NCBI GenBank assembly: GCA_035533095.1
Contig: DATLUM010000072.1
Coordinates: 1 to 47,334, forward strand
Source: Acidimicrobiales bacterium
GTDB lineage: Bacteria; Actinomycetota; Acidimicrobiia; Acidimicrobiales; Palsa-688
Direction of reading: 5' to 3'
Length of the DNA: 47,334 bases
In this document: in pieces, positions 41,213-47,334 of the stretch
Layout of the letters: every line of letters begins with the position of its first letter
Position numbering within the stretch: position 1 is the first letter of the stretch
Made by a program: the position numbers and the translations under genes
Notes under the pieces: generated by a model
Told to the model about the DNA's origin: nothing
Databases searched by the model: none
The model's input: only the letters and a program-made list of their open reading frames with translations

Positions 41213-41285
41213 CCGCCCTCCGCTGCTTCAGCGTACGGTCATCTCGGAGAGTCAGAGTGACGAGCACGACCAAGGAGCTAGAGAC

Positions 41286-41462
41286 ATGGACAGGGAAACC
41301 AGACACGAGTTGGATCGCCTCTTTCGGAGTTTCTCCGAAGCGCTCGCGGGGGTGCGTACCGCGGTTGACGAGGACGCCGAGCTAGCGGCTTGGCGGAAGG
41401 TTCAGATGACCGCGTGGGAGTTGCACGAAGTTCTTCCGGCTGCGGCGCAAGCCAGGAGCTGA
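41286..41462 (+). CDS. Small protein of 58 residues, unrecognised
   Basis: The ATG at 41286 has AAGGAG 8 nt upstream (41272-41277), a strong site in a window with many leaderless genes. An earlier in-frame GTG/ATG would cross the DosR-like box and is unlikely. The product is helical and charged (RETRHELDRLFRSFSEAL, AVDEDAELAAWRKVQMTAWE) and has no Cys and no membrane segment. A -10 (TACGGT) sits 47 nt upstream, just after the DosR-like box. I do not recognise a family. Position suggests a new member of the stress regulon. Confidence 0.6.
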   Translation: MDRETRHELDRLFRSFSEALAGVRTAVDEDAELAAWRKVQMTAWELHEVLPAAAQARS

Positions 41463-41533
41463 TCCGTCCCTTCGACGGTTGGGCTGACGCTGACCTCGCT
41501 GCACGATCGTCCGCCAGTCTTCGTTTTGGCGTG

Positions 41534-41983
41534 CTAACCCACGGTGGCGGGAGGCAAGCCGTCGCGCTGAGCGAAGAGAACCTCACCGGTGATAGGTCGG
41601 GCGAGATCGGAGAGATCTGCAGCGAGATGGATGATGAGATCGTCCACGGTGACCATACCGACGAACCGGCCCTCCCTGACGATGGGTAGGCGCCGCAGCG
41701 CGTGGGTGCGGAGCACTTGATAGACATCGTGCGCGTCGTCGTCGGCGTTGACCGTGACGACCGGTGCGGTCATCACCGCGTCGATGCGCGCATCGGGCGG
41801 AAGGCCCCGAGCCAAGCCCCGCCGCACCAGGTCCCGGTCGGTGACGATGCCGACCGGGCGGTCCGCGTCTACGACGATCAGCGCTCCGACCCCCGCCTTG
41901 TCCATTATCGAGGCCCCTTCGATGAGGGTTTGATCCGGTCGGACTGCGACCGCCGACCGTCGTACGAGATCCCAGATACGCAT
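41534..41983 (-). CDS. CBS-pair protein (HRP1-like)
   Basis: The 149 residues consist of two CBS domains: VRPDQTLIEGASIMDKAGVGALIVV-DRPVGIVTDRDLVRRGLA and VNADDDAHDVYQVLRTHALRRLPIV-GRFVGMVTVDDLIIHLA. A short tail follows. The stand-alone pair matches Hypoxic Response Protein 1 (Rv2626c), a DosR-controlled protein of M. tuberculosis. CBS pairs bind adenosine nucleotides or metals. AGAGGAG lies 7 nt before the ATG, 13 nt after the DUF1918 gene, so it is last in a three-gene operon. Confidence 0.87.
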   Translation of the reverse strand: MRIWDLVRRSAVAVRPDQTLIEGASIMDKAGVGALIVVDADRPVGIVTDRDLVRRGLARGLPPDARIDAVMTAPVVTVNADDDAHDVYQVLRTHALRRLPIVREGRFVGMVTVDDLIIHLAADLSDLARPITGEVLFAQRDGLPPATVG

Positions 41984-41996
41984 CTTGGGGCTCCTC

Positions 41997-42197
41997 TCAG
42001 AGAGGGTGGTGCTCGAAGTGCTGGACGGTGGCGTCGGTGCCGGGGAAGAGCAACGCCTCGTGTCCCGAGTCCTCCCAACGCACCAGGTAAGGAGGCCCCC
42101 CGTCGGCGCCGCGTACCTCCAAGACCTCGCAATCCCTGTCCGGTTCGCCGACGCGGTGGCCCTTGATGATTATCCGATCACCGACTGCTGTATACAT
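41997..42197 (-). CDS. DUF1918 protein
   Basis: The 66 residues show the DUF1918 pattern: AVGDRIIIKGHRVGEPDRDCEVLEVRG, PPYLVRWEDSGHEALLFPGTDATVQH. The protein is a small SH3-like barrel. A member (Rv0569) belongs to the DosR regulon. AGGAGG precedes the ATG by about 10 nt. Its function is unknown. The gene sits between the PNPOx-like and CBS genes on the same strand. Confidence 0.88.
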   Translation of the reverse strand: MYTAVGDRIIIKGHRVGEPDRDCEVLEVRGADGGPPYLVRWEDSGHEALLFPGTDATVQHFEHHPL

Positions 42198-42227
42198 GGT
42201 CTTCGTTCCTCCTATCGGGGCTATTCG

Positions 42228-42641
42228 TCAACTGGATCGTTTCCCGAGGCGGCGCCCGGTGACGAAGTCCGATCGGATCCGCACCAGTCTCCGACCGGGT
42301 TCTGCGACTCGCGGCGGGGGCAACCGCGAAGCGACTCGATCGGAACTCTCTGCCTGGGCGAGACCCCGTATCAGCACGCTCCAGGGAGGGTCGTCGTCAA
42401 AATCCTCGACCTCGAACGCGACGAACTCACCCACCAGGTTGTGGAACAACCCCTCCCCGACGCGGATCACCACGTCTGGGCCGTCGACGGCATAGTCGAC
42501 GGGAAGCACCGTCGGAGCCTCCTCACCAGAGATTCCGAGATGCCCGGGCCGATGCCGCACCGCGCCAACCGCCAGCAGGCGGCGGCACTCGGTCGTCTCC
42601 AGGACGTCAGACCCTCGCTCATCGACCCAGGTGGGCCACAT
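42228..42641 (-). CDS. PNPOx-like flavin-binding split-barrel protein
   Basis: The 137 residues include TECRRLLAVGAVRHRPGHLGIS, PTVLPVDYAVDGPDVVIRVGEG, FVAFEVEDFDDDPPWSVLIRGLAQ, the classic pattern of pyridoxamine-5'-phosphate-oxidase-like proteins in actinobacteria. They bind FMN or F420, and several (for example Rv3129 and Rv0080) are in the DosR regulon. Catalysis is not implied. It is the first gene of the PNPOx-DUF1918-CBS operon and is divergent from the copper operon. A weak, degenerate GGGCC-N4-GGTC patch at 42676-42688 upstream is not enough to call a DosR box. Confidence 0.8.
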   Translation of the reverse strand: MWPTWVDERGSDVLETTECRRLLAVGAVRHRPGHLGISGEEAPTVLPVDYAVDGPDVVIRVGEGLFHNLVGEFVAFEVEDFDDDPPWSVLIRGLAQAESSDRVASRLPPPRVAEPGRRLVRIRSDFVTGRRLGKRSS

Positions 42642-42750
42642 GGCCCGATCGTCGCGCTACGTGACCGTCTCCGATAGGGCCAAAGGTCAACTCGAAGCAT
42701 GTGGCCGCCGTCCGCCAGGTGGCGCGCCTCTGAGAGGGCAGCGGCGTCTA

Positions 42751-42770
42751 ATACCCCATAGGGGTATAGT
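42751..42770 (+). promoter_or_regulatory. CsoR operator overlapping a -10 element
   Basis: ATACCCC-ATA-GGGGTAT (42751-42767) is a perfect 7-3-7 inverted repeat of the CsoR operator type. The -10 TATAGT (42765-42770) overlaps its right arm, so bound CsoR would block the promoter of copZ-copA-csoR. Copper binding by CsoR should release it. Confidence 0.85.
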
Positions 42771-42797
42771 GGCTAAGGAAGCTGAAAGGAGAGACCG

Positions 42798-43001
42798 ATG
42801 CCGGAGACCATTACCTACCGGGTGCCGGGGATGACCTGCGACCACTGCAAGCGAGCCGTGGCCGGGGAGTTGGGTTCGGTGACCGGTGTGTCCGGGGTCG
42901 ACGTGGACCTCGCCACCAAGGTGGTCACCGTGACCGGCGAGGGCCTCGACGACGAGGTGCTGCGCGCTGCGATCGAAGAGGCCGGCTACGAGGCGGCGTG
43001 A
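42798..43001 (+). CDS. copZ: Copper chaperone CopZ (HMA domain)
   Basis: The 67 residues are one heavy-metal-associated domain with the copper-binding loop [11 protein letters not shown] (Cys13 and Cys16 in MTCDHC) and the usual beta-alpha-beta repeats to GYEAA. It carries Cu(I) in the cytosol to CopA. AAAGGAG lies 6 nt before the ATG. Its stop overlaps the copA start by ATGA, fitting equal translation. Confidence 0.9.
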   Translation: MPETITYRVPGMTCDHCKRAVAGELGSVTGVSGVDVDLATKVVTVTGEGLDDEVLRAAIEEAGYEAA

Positions 43002-45196
43002 TGACGATCGCCACTGACCATCAGGATGAGGCTGTTGCCCCAGAGCATGTGGAGCTCGCCATCGGAGGCATGACCTGTGCTTCGTGTGCGACGCGCATCG
43101 AGAAGCGGCTCAACAAGCTGGCCGGCGTCACTGCGACGGTCAACTTCGCCAGCGAGCATGCTGCGGTCGCCTTCGACCCCGCCCGGGTGAGTGTGGATGA
43201 GCTGATCGGGGCGGTGGAGGCGGCCGGTTACGAGGCAACCCTCCCCGAGGCGGTTACCGACGCGGACCCGGCCCGCCCCTACCGGCGCCGCCTGATGGTC
43301 GCCGTGGCGCTCAGCGTGCCCCTGGCGATCTTCGCCTGGGTAACGGCGGCGCGGCCACCGGACTGGGAGTGGGTCTCGCTCGCCATGGCAACCCCGGTGG
43401 TGTTCTACGCCGGCTGGCCGTTCCATCGGGCGGCGGTGGCCAACGCCCGCCACGGCGTAGCCACCATGGACACCCTCATCTCGATCGGCACCCTCGCCGC
43501 CTGGGTGTGGTCGACGGTGGTGCTGCTGGCTGGGATCACAGCCGGCGTGTACTTCGACACCGCCGGGGCGATCACCGCCTTGATCCTGCTCGGCCGCTAC
43601 TTGGAGGCCCGGGCGAAGCGACGCTCGGGTGAAGCGATCCGAAAGCTTTTGGAGTTGGGCGCCAAGGAAGCCCGGGTGCTTCGTGACGGTGCCGAGGTCG
43701 TGGTCCCGATCGGACAGCTCGTGGTCGGCGACCGCTTCGTGGTCCGCCCAGGCGAGAAGGTAGCAACCGACGGGGTTGTGGTCTCGGGCTTCTCGGCCAT
43801 CGACCAGTCGATGCTGACCGGCGAGTCGCTGCCTGTCGAGATCGGCCCCGGCGACGCGGTGGCGGGCGCCACCGTGAACACCTCGGGTCGGCTGGTGGTC
43901 GAGGCCACCCGGGTGGGCTCCTCGACCGCCCTGGCCCAGATCACCCGGCTAGTGGCCGACGCCCAGGCGGGCAAGGCCCCGGTGCAGCGCCTGGCCGATC
44001 AGGTCTCGGCCATCTTCGTTCCCGTCGTCATCGCTGTCTCGGCGCTCACCCTGGCCGGATGGCTCCTCCTGGGTGCGGCGGCCACGACCTTCGCGTTCAC
44101 TGCGGCGGTAGCCGTGATCGTGATCGCCTGCCCGTGCGCGCTGGGCTTGGCCACCCCGACCGCGCTGATGGTGGGCACGGGCCGGGGCGCCCAGCTGGGC
44201 ATCGTGATCAAGGGCCCCGAAGTCCTCGAGCACACCCGCCAGATCACCACGATTGTCTTGGACAAGACCGGCACCCTCACCGAAGGCAAGATGGCGGTGT
44301 CGGCCCTGGTTCCAGCTGACGGGGTGGGCGAGGAGGAGCTGCTTCGCCTCGCGGCCGGGGCCGAGGATCCGAGCGAGCACCCCATCGCCCGTGCTATCGC
44401 AGCCCACGGCCGGGACCGCCTCGGCACCCTGCCCGCCGCGGAGGGGTTCTCGGCCCGAGCCGGACTGGGGATCGAGGCGGTCGTCGATGGCCACGCGGTG
44501 GTGATCGGGCGGCCCAGCCTGCTCGGCGACTGGGCCGTCCCCCTCTCAGATGACCTGGCGGCGGAGGCCGAGCGGCTGGAGTCCACAGGCTCGACCGTGG
44601 TGGGCGTCGCCGCCGACGGCAAGGCGCTGGGGATCCTGGCCGTGGCCGACCGGGTGAAGCCGACCAGCCGGCAGGCCATATCCGAGCTGCGAGCCCTGGG
44701 GCTCACCCCGGTGCTGCTCACCGGCGACAACGAACGAGCCGCCCGAACGGTCGCCGCCCAGGTCGGAATCGACCGGGTCCTCGCTGGGGTGCTACCCGGC
44801 GACAAGGTGGCCGAGGTCGCCCGCTTGCAGGCCGCCGGCGAGGTGGTCGCCATGGTCGGAGACGGTGTCAACGACGCCCCCGCCCTCGCCCAGGCCGACC
44901 TGGGCCTGGCCATCGGCACCGGCGCCGACGTCGCCATCGAAGCCTCCGATCTCACCTTGGTCTCGGGCGACCTGCGCGCCGCGGCGGACGCTATCCGCCT
45001 GTCGCGCCGCACCCTCACCACGATCAAAGCCAACCTCGTGTGGGCCTTCGGCTACAACGTGGCCGCCATCCCCCTTGCCGTCGCCGGCATCGTCAACCCC
45101 ATCGTGGCCGCCGCGGCCATGGCCTTCTCCAGTGTCTTCGTCGTGTCCAACTCGCTGCGCCTGCGCCGGTTCTCCCCGTCCAAGGAGCAGGTGTGA
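42998..45196 (+). CDS. copA: Cu(I)-exporting P1B-type ATPase CopA
   Basis: The 732-residue membrane ATPase has one N-terminal HMA domain (C27-A-S-C30), then six or more membrane helices. The ion-binding motif is C378-P-C380 in [15 protein letters not shown]. The phosphorylation site is D422 in DKTGTLTEG, the P1B His-Pro is in SEHPIARAI, and the hinge is [10 protein letters not shown] at 621-630. These mark a copper exporter that pumps Cu(I) out using ATP. The start overlaps the copZ stop, and its stop overlaps the GTG of csoR. Confidence 0.94.
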   Translation: MMTIATDHQDEAVAPEHVELAIGGMTCASCATRIEKRLNKLAGVTATVNFASEHAAVAFDPARVSVDELIGAVEAAGYEATLPEAVTDADPARPYRRRLMVAVALSVPLAIFAWVTAARPPDWEWVSLAMATPVVFYAGWPFHRAAVANARHGVATMDTLISIGTLAAWVWSTVVLLAGITAGVYFDTAGAITALILLGRYLEARAKRRSGEAIRKLLELGAKEARVLRDGAEVVVPIGQLVVGDRFVVRPGEKVATDGVVVSGFSAIDQSMLTGESLPVEIGPGDAVAGATVNTSGRLVVEATRVGSSTALAQITRLVADAQAGKAPVQRLADQVSAIFVPVVIAVSALTLAGWLLLGAAATTFAFTAAVAVIVIACPCALGLATPTALMVGTGRGAQLGIVIKGPEVLEHTRQITTIVLDKTGTLTEGKMAVSALVPADGVGEEELLRLAAGAEDPSEHPIARAIAAHGRDRLGTLPAAEGFSARAGLGIEAVVDGHAVVIGRPSLLGDWAVPLSDDLAAEAERLESTGSTVVGVAADGKALGILAVADRVKPTSRQAISELRALGLTPVLLTGDNERAARTVAAQVGIDRVLAGVLPGDKVAEVARLQAAGEVVAMVGDGVNDAPALAQADLGLAIGTGADVAIEASDLTLVSGDLRAAADAIRLSRRTLTTIKANLVWAFGYNVAAIPLAVAGIVNPIVAAAAMAFSSVFVVSNSLRLRRFSPSKEQV

Positions 45197-45528
45197 CCGC
45201 CGCCAGCGCGAAACACAGCGGCGAGCCCGTCGAGCCGGTCACGTACGGCTACGTGGCCGACAAGGAGGCGCTGATCAAGCGAATGCGCCGCATCCAGGGC
45301 CAAGCCCGGGGGATCGAGAAGATGATCGCCGAGGACCGCTACTGCATCGATATCCTCACCCAGATCGCCGCGGTCGACACTGCCCTCGAAGCGGTCGCCT
45401 TCAAGATCCTCGACGACCACGTCAACCACTGCGTCAAGGGGGCACTCGCCTCCGGCGACGAAGCCCTCGCGGCCGAGAAGAGCCGGGAGCTGCTCGAAGC
45501 CGTCCACCGCTTCGCCCGCACCCGGTGA
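45193..45528 (+). CDS. csoR: Copper-sensing repressor CsoR
   Basis: The protein has 111 residues from the GTG at 45193, which has AAGGAG 5 nt upstream and overlaps the copA stop (GTGA). It is an all-helical DUF156 protein: [22 protein letters not shown] and DHVNHC. The copper ligands C51, H76 and C80 are spaced as in M. tuberculosis CsoR (C36, H61, C65). It represses by binding the ATACCCC/GGGGTAT operator ahead of copZ and lets go on Cu(I) binding. Placement last in the operon makes the circuit self-regulating. Confidence 0.93.
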   Translation: MTAASAKHSGEPVEPVTYGYVADKEALIKRMRRIQGQARGIEKMIAEDRYCIDILTQIAAVDTALEAVAFKILDDHVNHCVKGALASGDEALAAEKSRELLEAVHRFARTR

Positions 45529-45650
45529 AATGGTCCGGCGTCGGCGAACTCGACCGGCCAGCTGACCGGCCAACCCCAGGGCGCGCCGTCGGGTTAGGCG
45601 AATCGGGCTGTGACCGTCCTCGACGCGCTGGGGCACGCCCTGGATCGTCG

Positions 45651-45709
45651 TGGTGGGCCGGGACGGATTTGAACCGCCGTAGGCGTACGCCGGCAGATTT
45701 ACAGTCTGC
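45651..45709 (-). other. 3' half of tRNA-Tyr (GTA) with CCA: putative att site
   Basis: On the minus strand the sequence holds a 5-bp anticodon stem (GCAGA/TCTGC, 45705-45709 and 45693-45697), loop CTGTAAA with anticodon GTA at 45700-45702 and a long variable arm (GGCG-TA-CGCC). The T-arm is GGCGG-TTCAAAT-CCGTC, followed by the 3' acceptor strand CCGGCCC, discriminator A and CCA (45651-45653). The matching 5' acceptor GGGCCGG and D-arm are absent upstream. A 3' tRNA fragment starting at the anticodon stem is the usual duplicated attachment site left by an element integrated into a tRNA gene. Confidence 0.72.
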
Positions 45710-45799
45710 TTAGACGGTCCTCCGGTGTCCCCCGGTGACTAGAAAAGTGCTGGTCGAAGCGTTTTCGGTCCTTCGGCGACCCCCCGGGATTCTCGGCGT

Positions 45800-45821
45800 C
45801 TGCCCCATGGCTGCCCCATGG
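45800..45821. repeat. Tandem 11-bp direct repeat CTGCCCCATGG
   Basis: CTGCCCCATGG occurs at 45800-45810 and again at 45811-45821, about 90 bp from the att-like tRNA fragment and just before the stop of the PIN gene. Paired short direct repeats next to att sites often are arm-type binding sites of tyrosine integrases. That role is inferred. Confidence 0.65.
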
Positions 45822-45823
45822 GC

Positions 45824-46408
45824 CTAGAAGGCGCCGTAACTCTGTAGCAGGCGCTTCGGCGTAACTGCTCGCCACTTGGGCAGGCCCGATGTCAGCATCG
45901 GAGCTTGATTATTCGCGACCGAGGCGAAGTCAGAGTCGCGCGTGACCAACACTGGATTCGCCCAAGCCCGCTCACCCATGGCAGCCAAGAGAAGACCGAA
46001 GATTCGCTGGTCTTCGTAATCAAGTCCATGCGCAACCGCCGCCGCCGCTGCGGGGTTCAACTCCTCGTAGTTGGGGTCAATCCCGTTGGCCAATGCCTGG
46101 TAGGTATCAACGGCGAGGTCTTCATCCCACCCGAGACCCCTTTGTTCGGGCGGTAGCCGCGAATCGTTCGGCTGGGTGAGTTTCAGCAAGACCAGGTCGT
46201 CCAACTTGGCGTCACCGTAAAGCGTGACGTGCGTATCGGGGGGTGGCCCGGCCACCAACGAACAGCACGCCAAGGCGGCTCCTTCCGTGGTGCGCGGTTC
46301 CCCAGCCCACGACGCCGGGAACGCGGCGCCCCGGCGAATCTCGCAGCAGGCAGAGATCAGGACGTTGGCGTCGAAGACAAGGACGACCGGATCAGCTAGG
46401 GGTGCCAC
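45824..46408 (-). CDS. PIN-domain protein (VapC-like, enlarged)
   Basis: The 194 residues carry PIN-domain landmarks: VLVFDANVLISACC (first acidic site), GLDYEDQRIFGLLLAAM and VTRDSDFASV (later acidic sites), with a C-terminal KWRAVTPKRLL. PIN domains are metal-dependent ribonucleases, often toxins. This one is about 60 residues longer than ordinary VapC, with an insertion around 50-115. The start is a GTG without a ribosome site, 12 nt after the small upstream gene, so the pair is likely translated as a unit. It could also be a housekeeping PIN nuclease. Confidence 0.7.
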   Translation of the reverse strand: MAPLADPVVLVFDANVLISACCEIRRGAAFPASWAGEPRTTEGAALACCSLVAGPPPDTHVTLYGDAKLDDLVLLKLTQPNDSRLPPEQRGLGWDEDLAVDTYQALANGIDPNYEELNPAAAAAVAHGLDYEDQRIFGLLLAAMGERAWANPVLVTRDSDFASVANNQAPMLTSGLPKWRAVTPKRLLQSYGAF

Positions 46409-46420
46409 GCGTGGTGGGAT

Positions 46421-46630
46421 TCAGTCGCGTCGGCGCCGTGTGAAGGCTGGCGCCCGATTCGGCGACTCAACCTTCCACCGCGGCAGCTCCTCGCAGGTCG
46501 ACGGCAGATCAAAGCCATCATCCTCACCAAGCTCGAGGGCGCGCGCTATCACAGAAGCAACGGGCTGTGTGTTGGCCTTGTTCTGTGCCACGTCTAAGTC
46601 CTTCGGCTCCAAGAGGGCTCCGGTTGACAT
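46421..46630 (-). CDS. Putative antitoxin paired with the PIN protein
   Basis: The 69-residue protein begins MSTGALLEPKDLDVAQNKAN and carries a helical ASVIARALELGEDD segment and a basic tail (PAFTRRRRD). It lies 12 nt upstream of the PIN gene on the same strand, the usual antitoxin-toxin order. No known antitoxin family (RHH, AbrB, Phd) is clear. The call comes from position and size. Confidence 0.45.
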   Translation of the reverse strand: MSTGALLEPKDLDVAQNKANTQPVASVIARALELGEDDGFDLPSTCEELPRWKVESPNRAPAFTRRRRD

Positions 46631-46693
46631 TGTACGCGCTACCGCCAGCTGTCGCTAGCTAAACATCGATAGCGTCTGATGTCTTTTCGTACC

Positions 46694-47008
46694 TCATGCC
46701 ACCTTCCCGGACCTGATCGACCTGCGGTCCCGCTGCGTCGTCCCCGCCCATATCCCGTCAAGGTCCGGGCCCTGGTCGAGCGCCCACGCCAGGCAATCCT
46801 CGTGGGCGAGGCACGTCGCACAGACCGCCTTGGCCCTGGCGCCGGCGTTCGGTCCCTTTCCGCCCGGGAACCACGTGATGCTCTCCGGGGCCTCTTTGCA
46901 CAGAGCATCGGCGTGCCACCTCGGCGGCCCGGTGTCGAGCAGGTCGAGCAGGTCACCGTAGAACCCGAGTTCGTCGGTGTCGTGTTCGGGCCGGAAGGTG
47001 GCAGGCAA
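46694..47008 (-). CDS. WhiB-like Fe-S protein
   Basis: The 104 residues have the WhiB cluster ligands C37, C63, C66 and C72 (ALCKE and VCATCLAHEDC), the turn GIWAGTT (85-91; usual GVWGG) and a basic tail. WhiB proteins hold a [4Fe-4S] cluster and bind RNA polymerase sigma factor to control transcription; they occur only in actinobacteria and their phages. The start appears to be TTG, 6 nt after the upstream stop, in an operon with the small helix-turn-helix gene. Its place next to the att site suggests it is element-borne. Confidence 0.85.
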   Translation of the reverse strand: MPATFRPEHDTDELGFYGDLLDLLDTGPPRWHADALCKEAPESITWFPGGKGPNAGARAKAVCATCLAHEDCLAWALDQGPDLDGIWAGTTQRDRRSIRSGKVA

Positions 47009-47014
47009 CGCTCT

Positions 47015-47302
47015 TTACTGACCGTCGCGCATCTGGCGGGCCCTGACGGCGGACACCCCGAGCATCTCCCCTATCCGGGCGAGAGTCGCACCGAGGCGAA
47101 GGGCCTCGCGGATGGCGGCCGCCCGCTTCTCTATCAACTCCCGGCGATGCGCCTCCCAGGCTTTCAGGTCGGCGTCGATCTCCAAGACACGGCCTAACGC
47201 CTCGTCGAGCCCGGGCTGGGGCTCGCGTGGCTGGAACGGCATCGCCGGGACCGTAGCGGCCCGCTTAAGAGAAATCTTGTCTTTCACCTTGACCGGTGCC
47301 AT
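47015..47302 (-). CDS. Small helix-turn-helix protein
   Basis: The 95 residues have a basic, proline-containing N-terminus (MAPVKVKDKISLKRAATVP), an amphipathic helix ADLKAWEAHRRELIEKRAAAI and a terminal helix-turn-helix, REALRLGATLARIGEMLGVS, ending AVRARQMRDGQ. A TAATCT -10 lies 6 nt before the ATG. Proteins like it occur on actinobacterial plasmids and phages. DNA binding is likely; the target is unknown. Confidence 0.7.
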   Translation of the reverse strand: MAPVKVKDKISLKRAATVPAMPFQPREPQPGLDEALGRVLEIDADLKAWEAHRRELIEKRAAAIREALRLGATLARIGEMLGVSAVRARQMRDGQ

Positions 47303-47308
47303 AAGGCA

Positions 47309-47314
47309 AGATTA
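47309..47314 (-). promoter_or_regulatory. -10 element of a leaderless gene (TAATCT)
   Basis: On the minus strand TAATCT is followed by 6 nt and the ATG at 47302. It drives the helix-turn-helix/WhiB pair. Confidence 0.5.
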
Positions 47315-47334
47315 CCCTAACTTCATTGACAGAG

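Larger units (their letters stand above)
45710..47334. mobile_element. Edge of a putative integrative element inserted in tRNA-Tyr (continues beyond window)
   Basis: The stretch starts at the truncated 5' edge of the tRNA-Tyr fragment. The displaced 3' half should have chromosome on its 3' side (left, with csoR) and the element on its 5' side (right), which fits the gene content. A PIN-type gene, a putative antitoxin, a WhiB-like gene and a small helix-turn-helix gene are typical mobile-element cargo. No integrase is seen; it should lie further right or at the other end, near the intact tRNA-Tyr. Confidence 0.6.

Noticed and set aside
42676-42688. DosR box in front of the PNPOx-like operon
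   Set aside because: Only the GGG and GTC cores and a few other positions fit; the arms are not symmetric, so it is near chance level.
45651-45745. Intact tRNA-Tyr gene
   Set aside because: The 5' acceptor strand that should pair with CCGGCCC and a D-arm are not present upstream of the anticodon stem; only the 3' half is there.
1-47334. CRISPR array, rRNA genes or intact insertion sequence
   Set aside because: No regularly spaced repeat series, no rRNA-like blocks and no transposase with terminal repeats could be seen on either strand.

Overview
The window is high-GC chromosomal DNA that looks actinobacterial. The markers are a WhiB-type Fe-S protein, a CysA2/SseC sulfurtransferase pair, an NDMA-type alcohol dehydrogenase, an MtrA/MtrB/lipoprotein signalling operon, DUF1918 and DUF427 proteins, a CsoR copper operon, and many leaderless genes with a TANNNT -10 element 6-9 nt before an ATG or GTG. 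Families such as the tandem acyl-CoA dehydrogenase, MMPL and the APH-type kinase fit Acidimicrobiia or mycobacterial relatives, but no ribosomal marker is present, so the class is an inference.

Left part (1 to about 32,600): lipid and steroid-type catabolism mixed with transport. It holds an aldo/keto reductase end, an acyl-CoA ligase, a fused FadE and an SDR; a CoA-transferase, a YtcJ-like amidohydrolase and an unusual crotonase sharing divergent promoters; an SDR; an MMPL transporter; two overlapping crotonases; a Tat-exported phospholipase C-like enzyme; a second FadE meeting an APH kinase operon tail to tail; an asymmetric heterodimeric ABC exporter; an NDMA-type alcohol dehydrogenase; a KstD-like flavoprotein; another SDR; an ArsC remnant; a GGDEF-EAL protein; the cysA2-sseC pair; and a cytochrome P450 with a DUF427 gene. 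CoA activation, dehydrogenation, hydration, P450 oxidation and KstD chemistry together suggest breakdown of a steroid or branched lipid. The substrate cannot be read from sequence.

Middle (32,600 to 37,300): a 3-hydroxyisobutyrate dehydrogenase/carboxymuconolactone-decarboxylase fusion, then an MtrA-MtrB-LpqB-like operon (response regulator, kinase, GerMN lipoprotein). It is divergent from a STAS protein across a promoter region rich in GTCACC repeats.

Right of that (37,300 to 42,700) is a stress cluster: universal stress protein, HAD-GH65 fusion, a small new protein, CBS-pair protein, DUF1918 and a PNPOx-like protein. These families are the same set that DosR/DevR controls in Mycobacterium tuberculosis, and a near-palindromic DosR-like box lies in the divergent promoter at 41193-41212. 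I think this is the most interesting system in the window.

Next is a copZ-copA-csoR operon behind a perfect 7-3-7 CsoR operator. At 45651-45709 lies only the 3' half of a tRNA-Tyr gene, with CCA. That is the expected scar of an element integrated into tRNA-Tyr. From there to the window end are a PIN-domain toxin-like gene, a putative antitoxin, a WhiB-like protein and a small helix-turn-helix protein, read as the edge of an integrative element.
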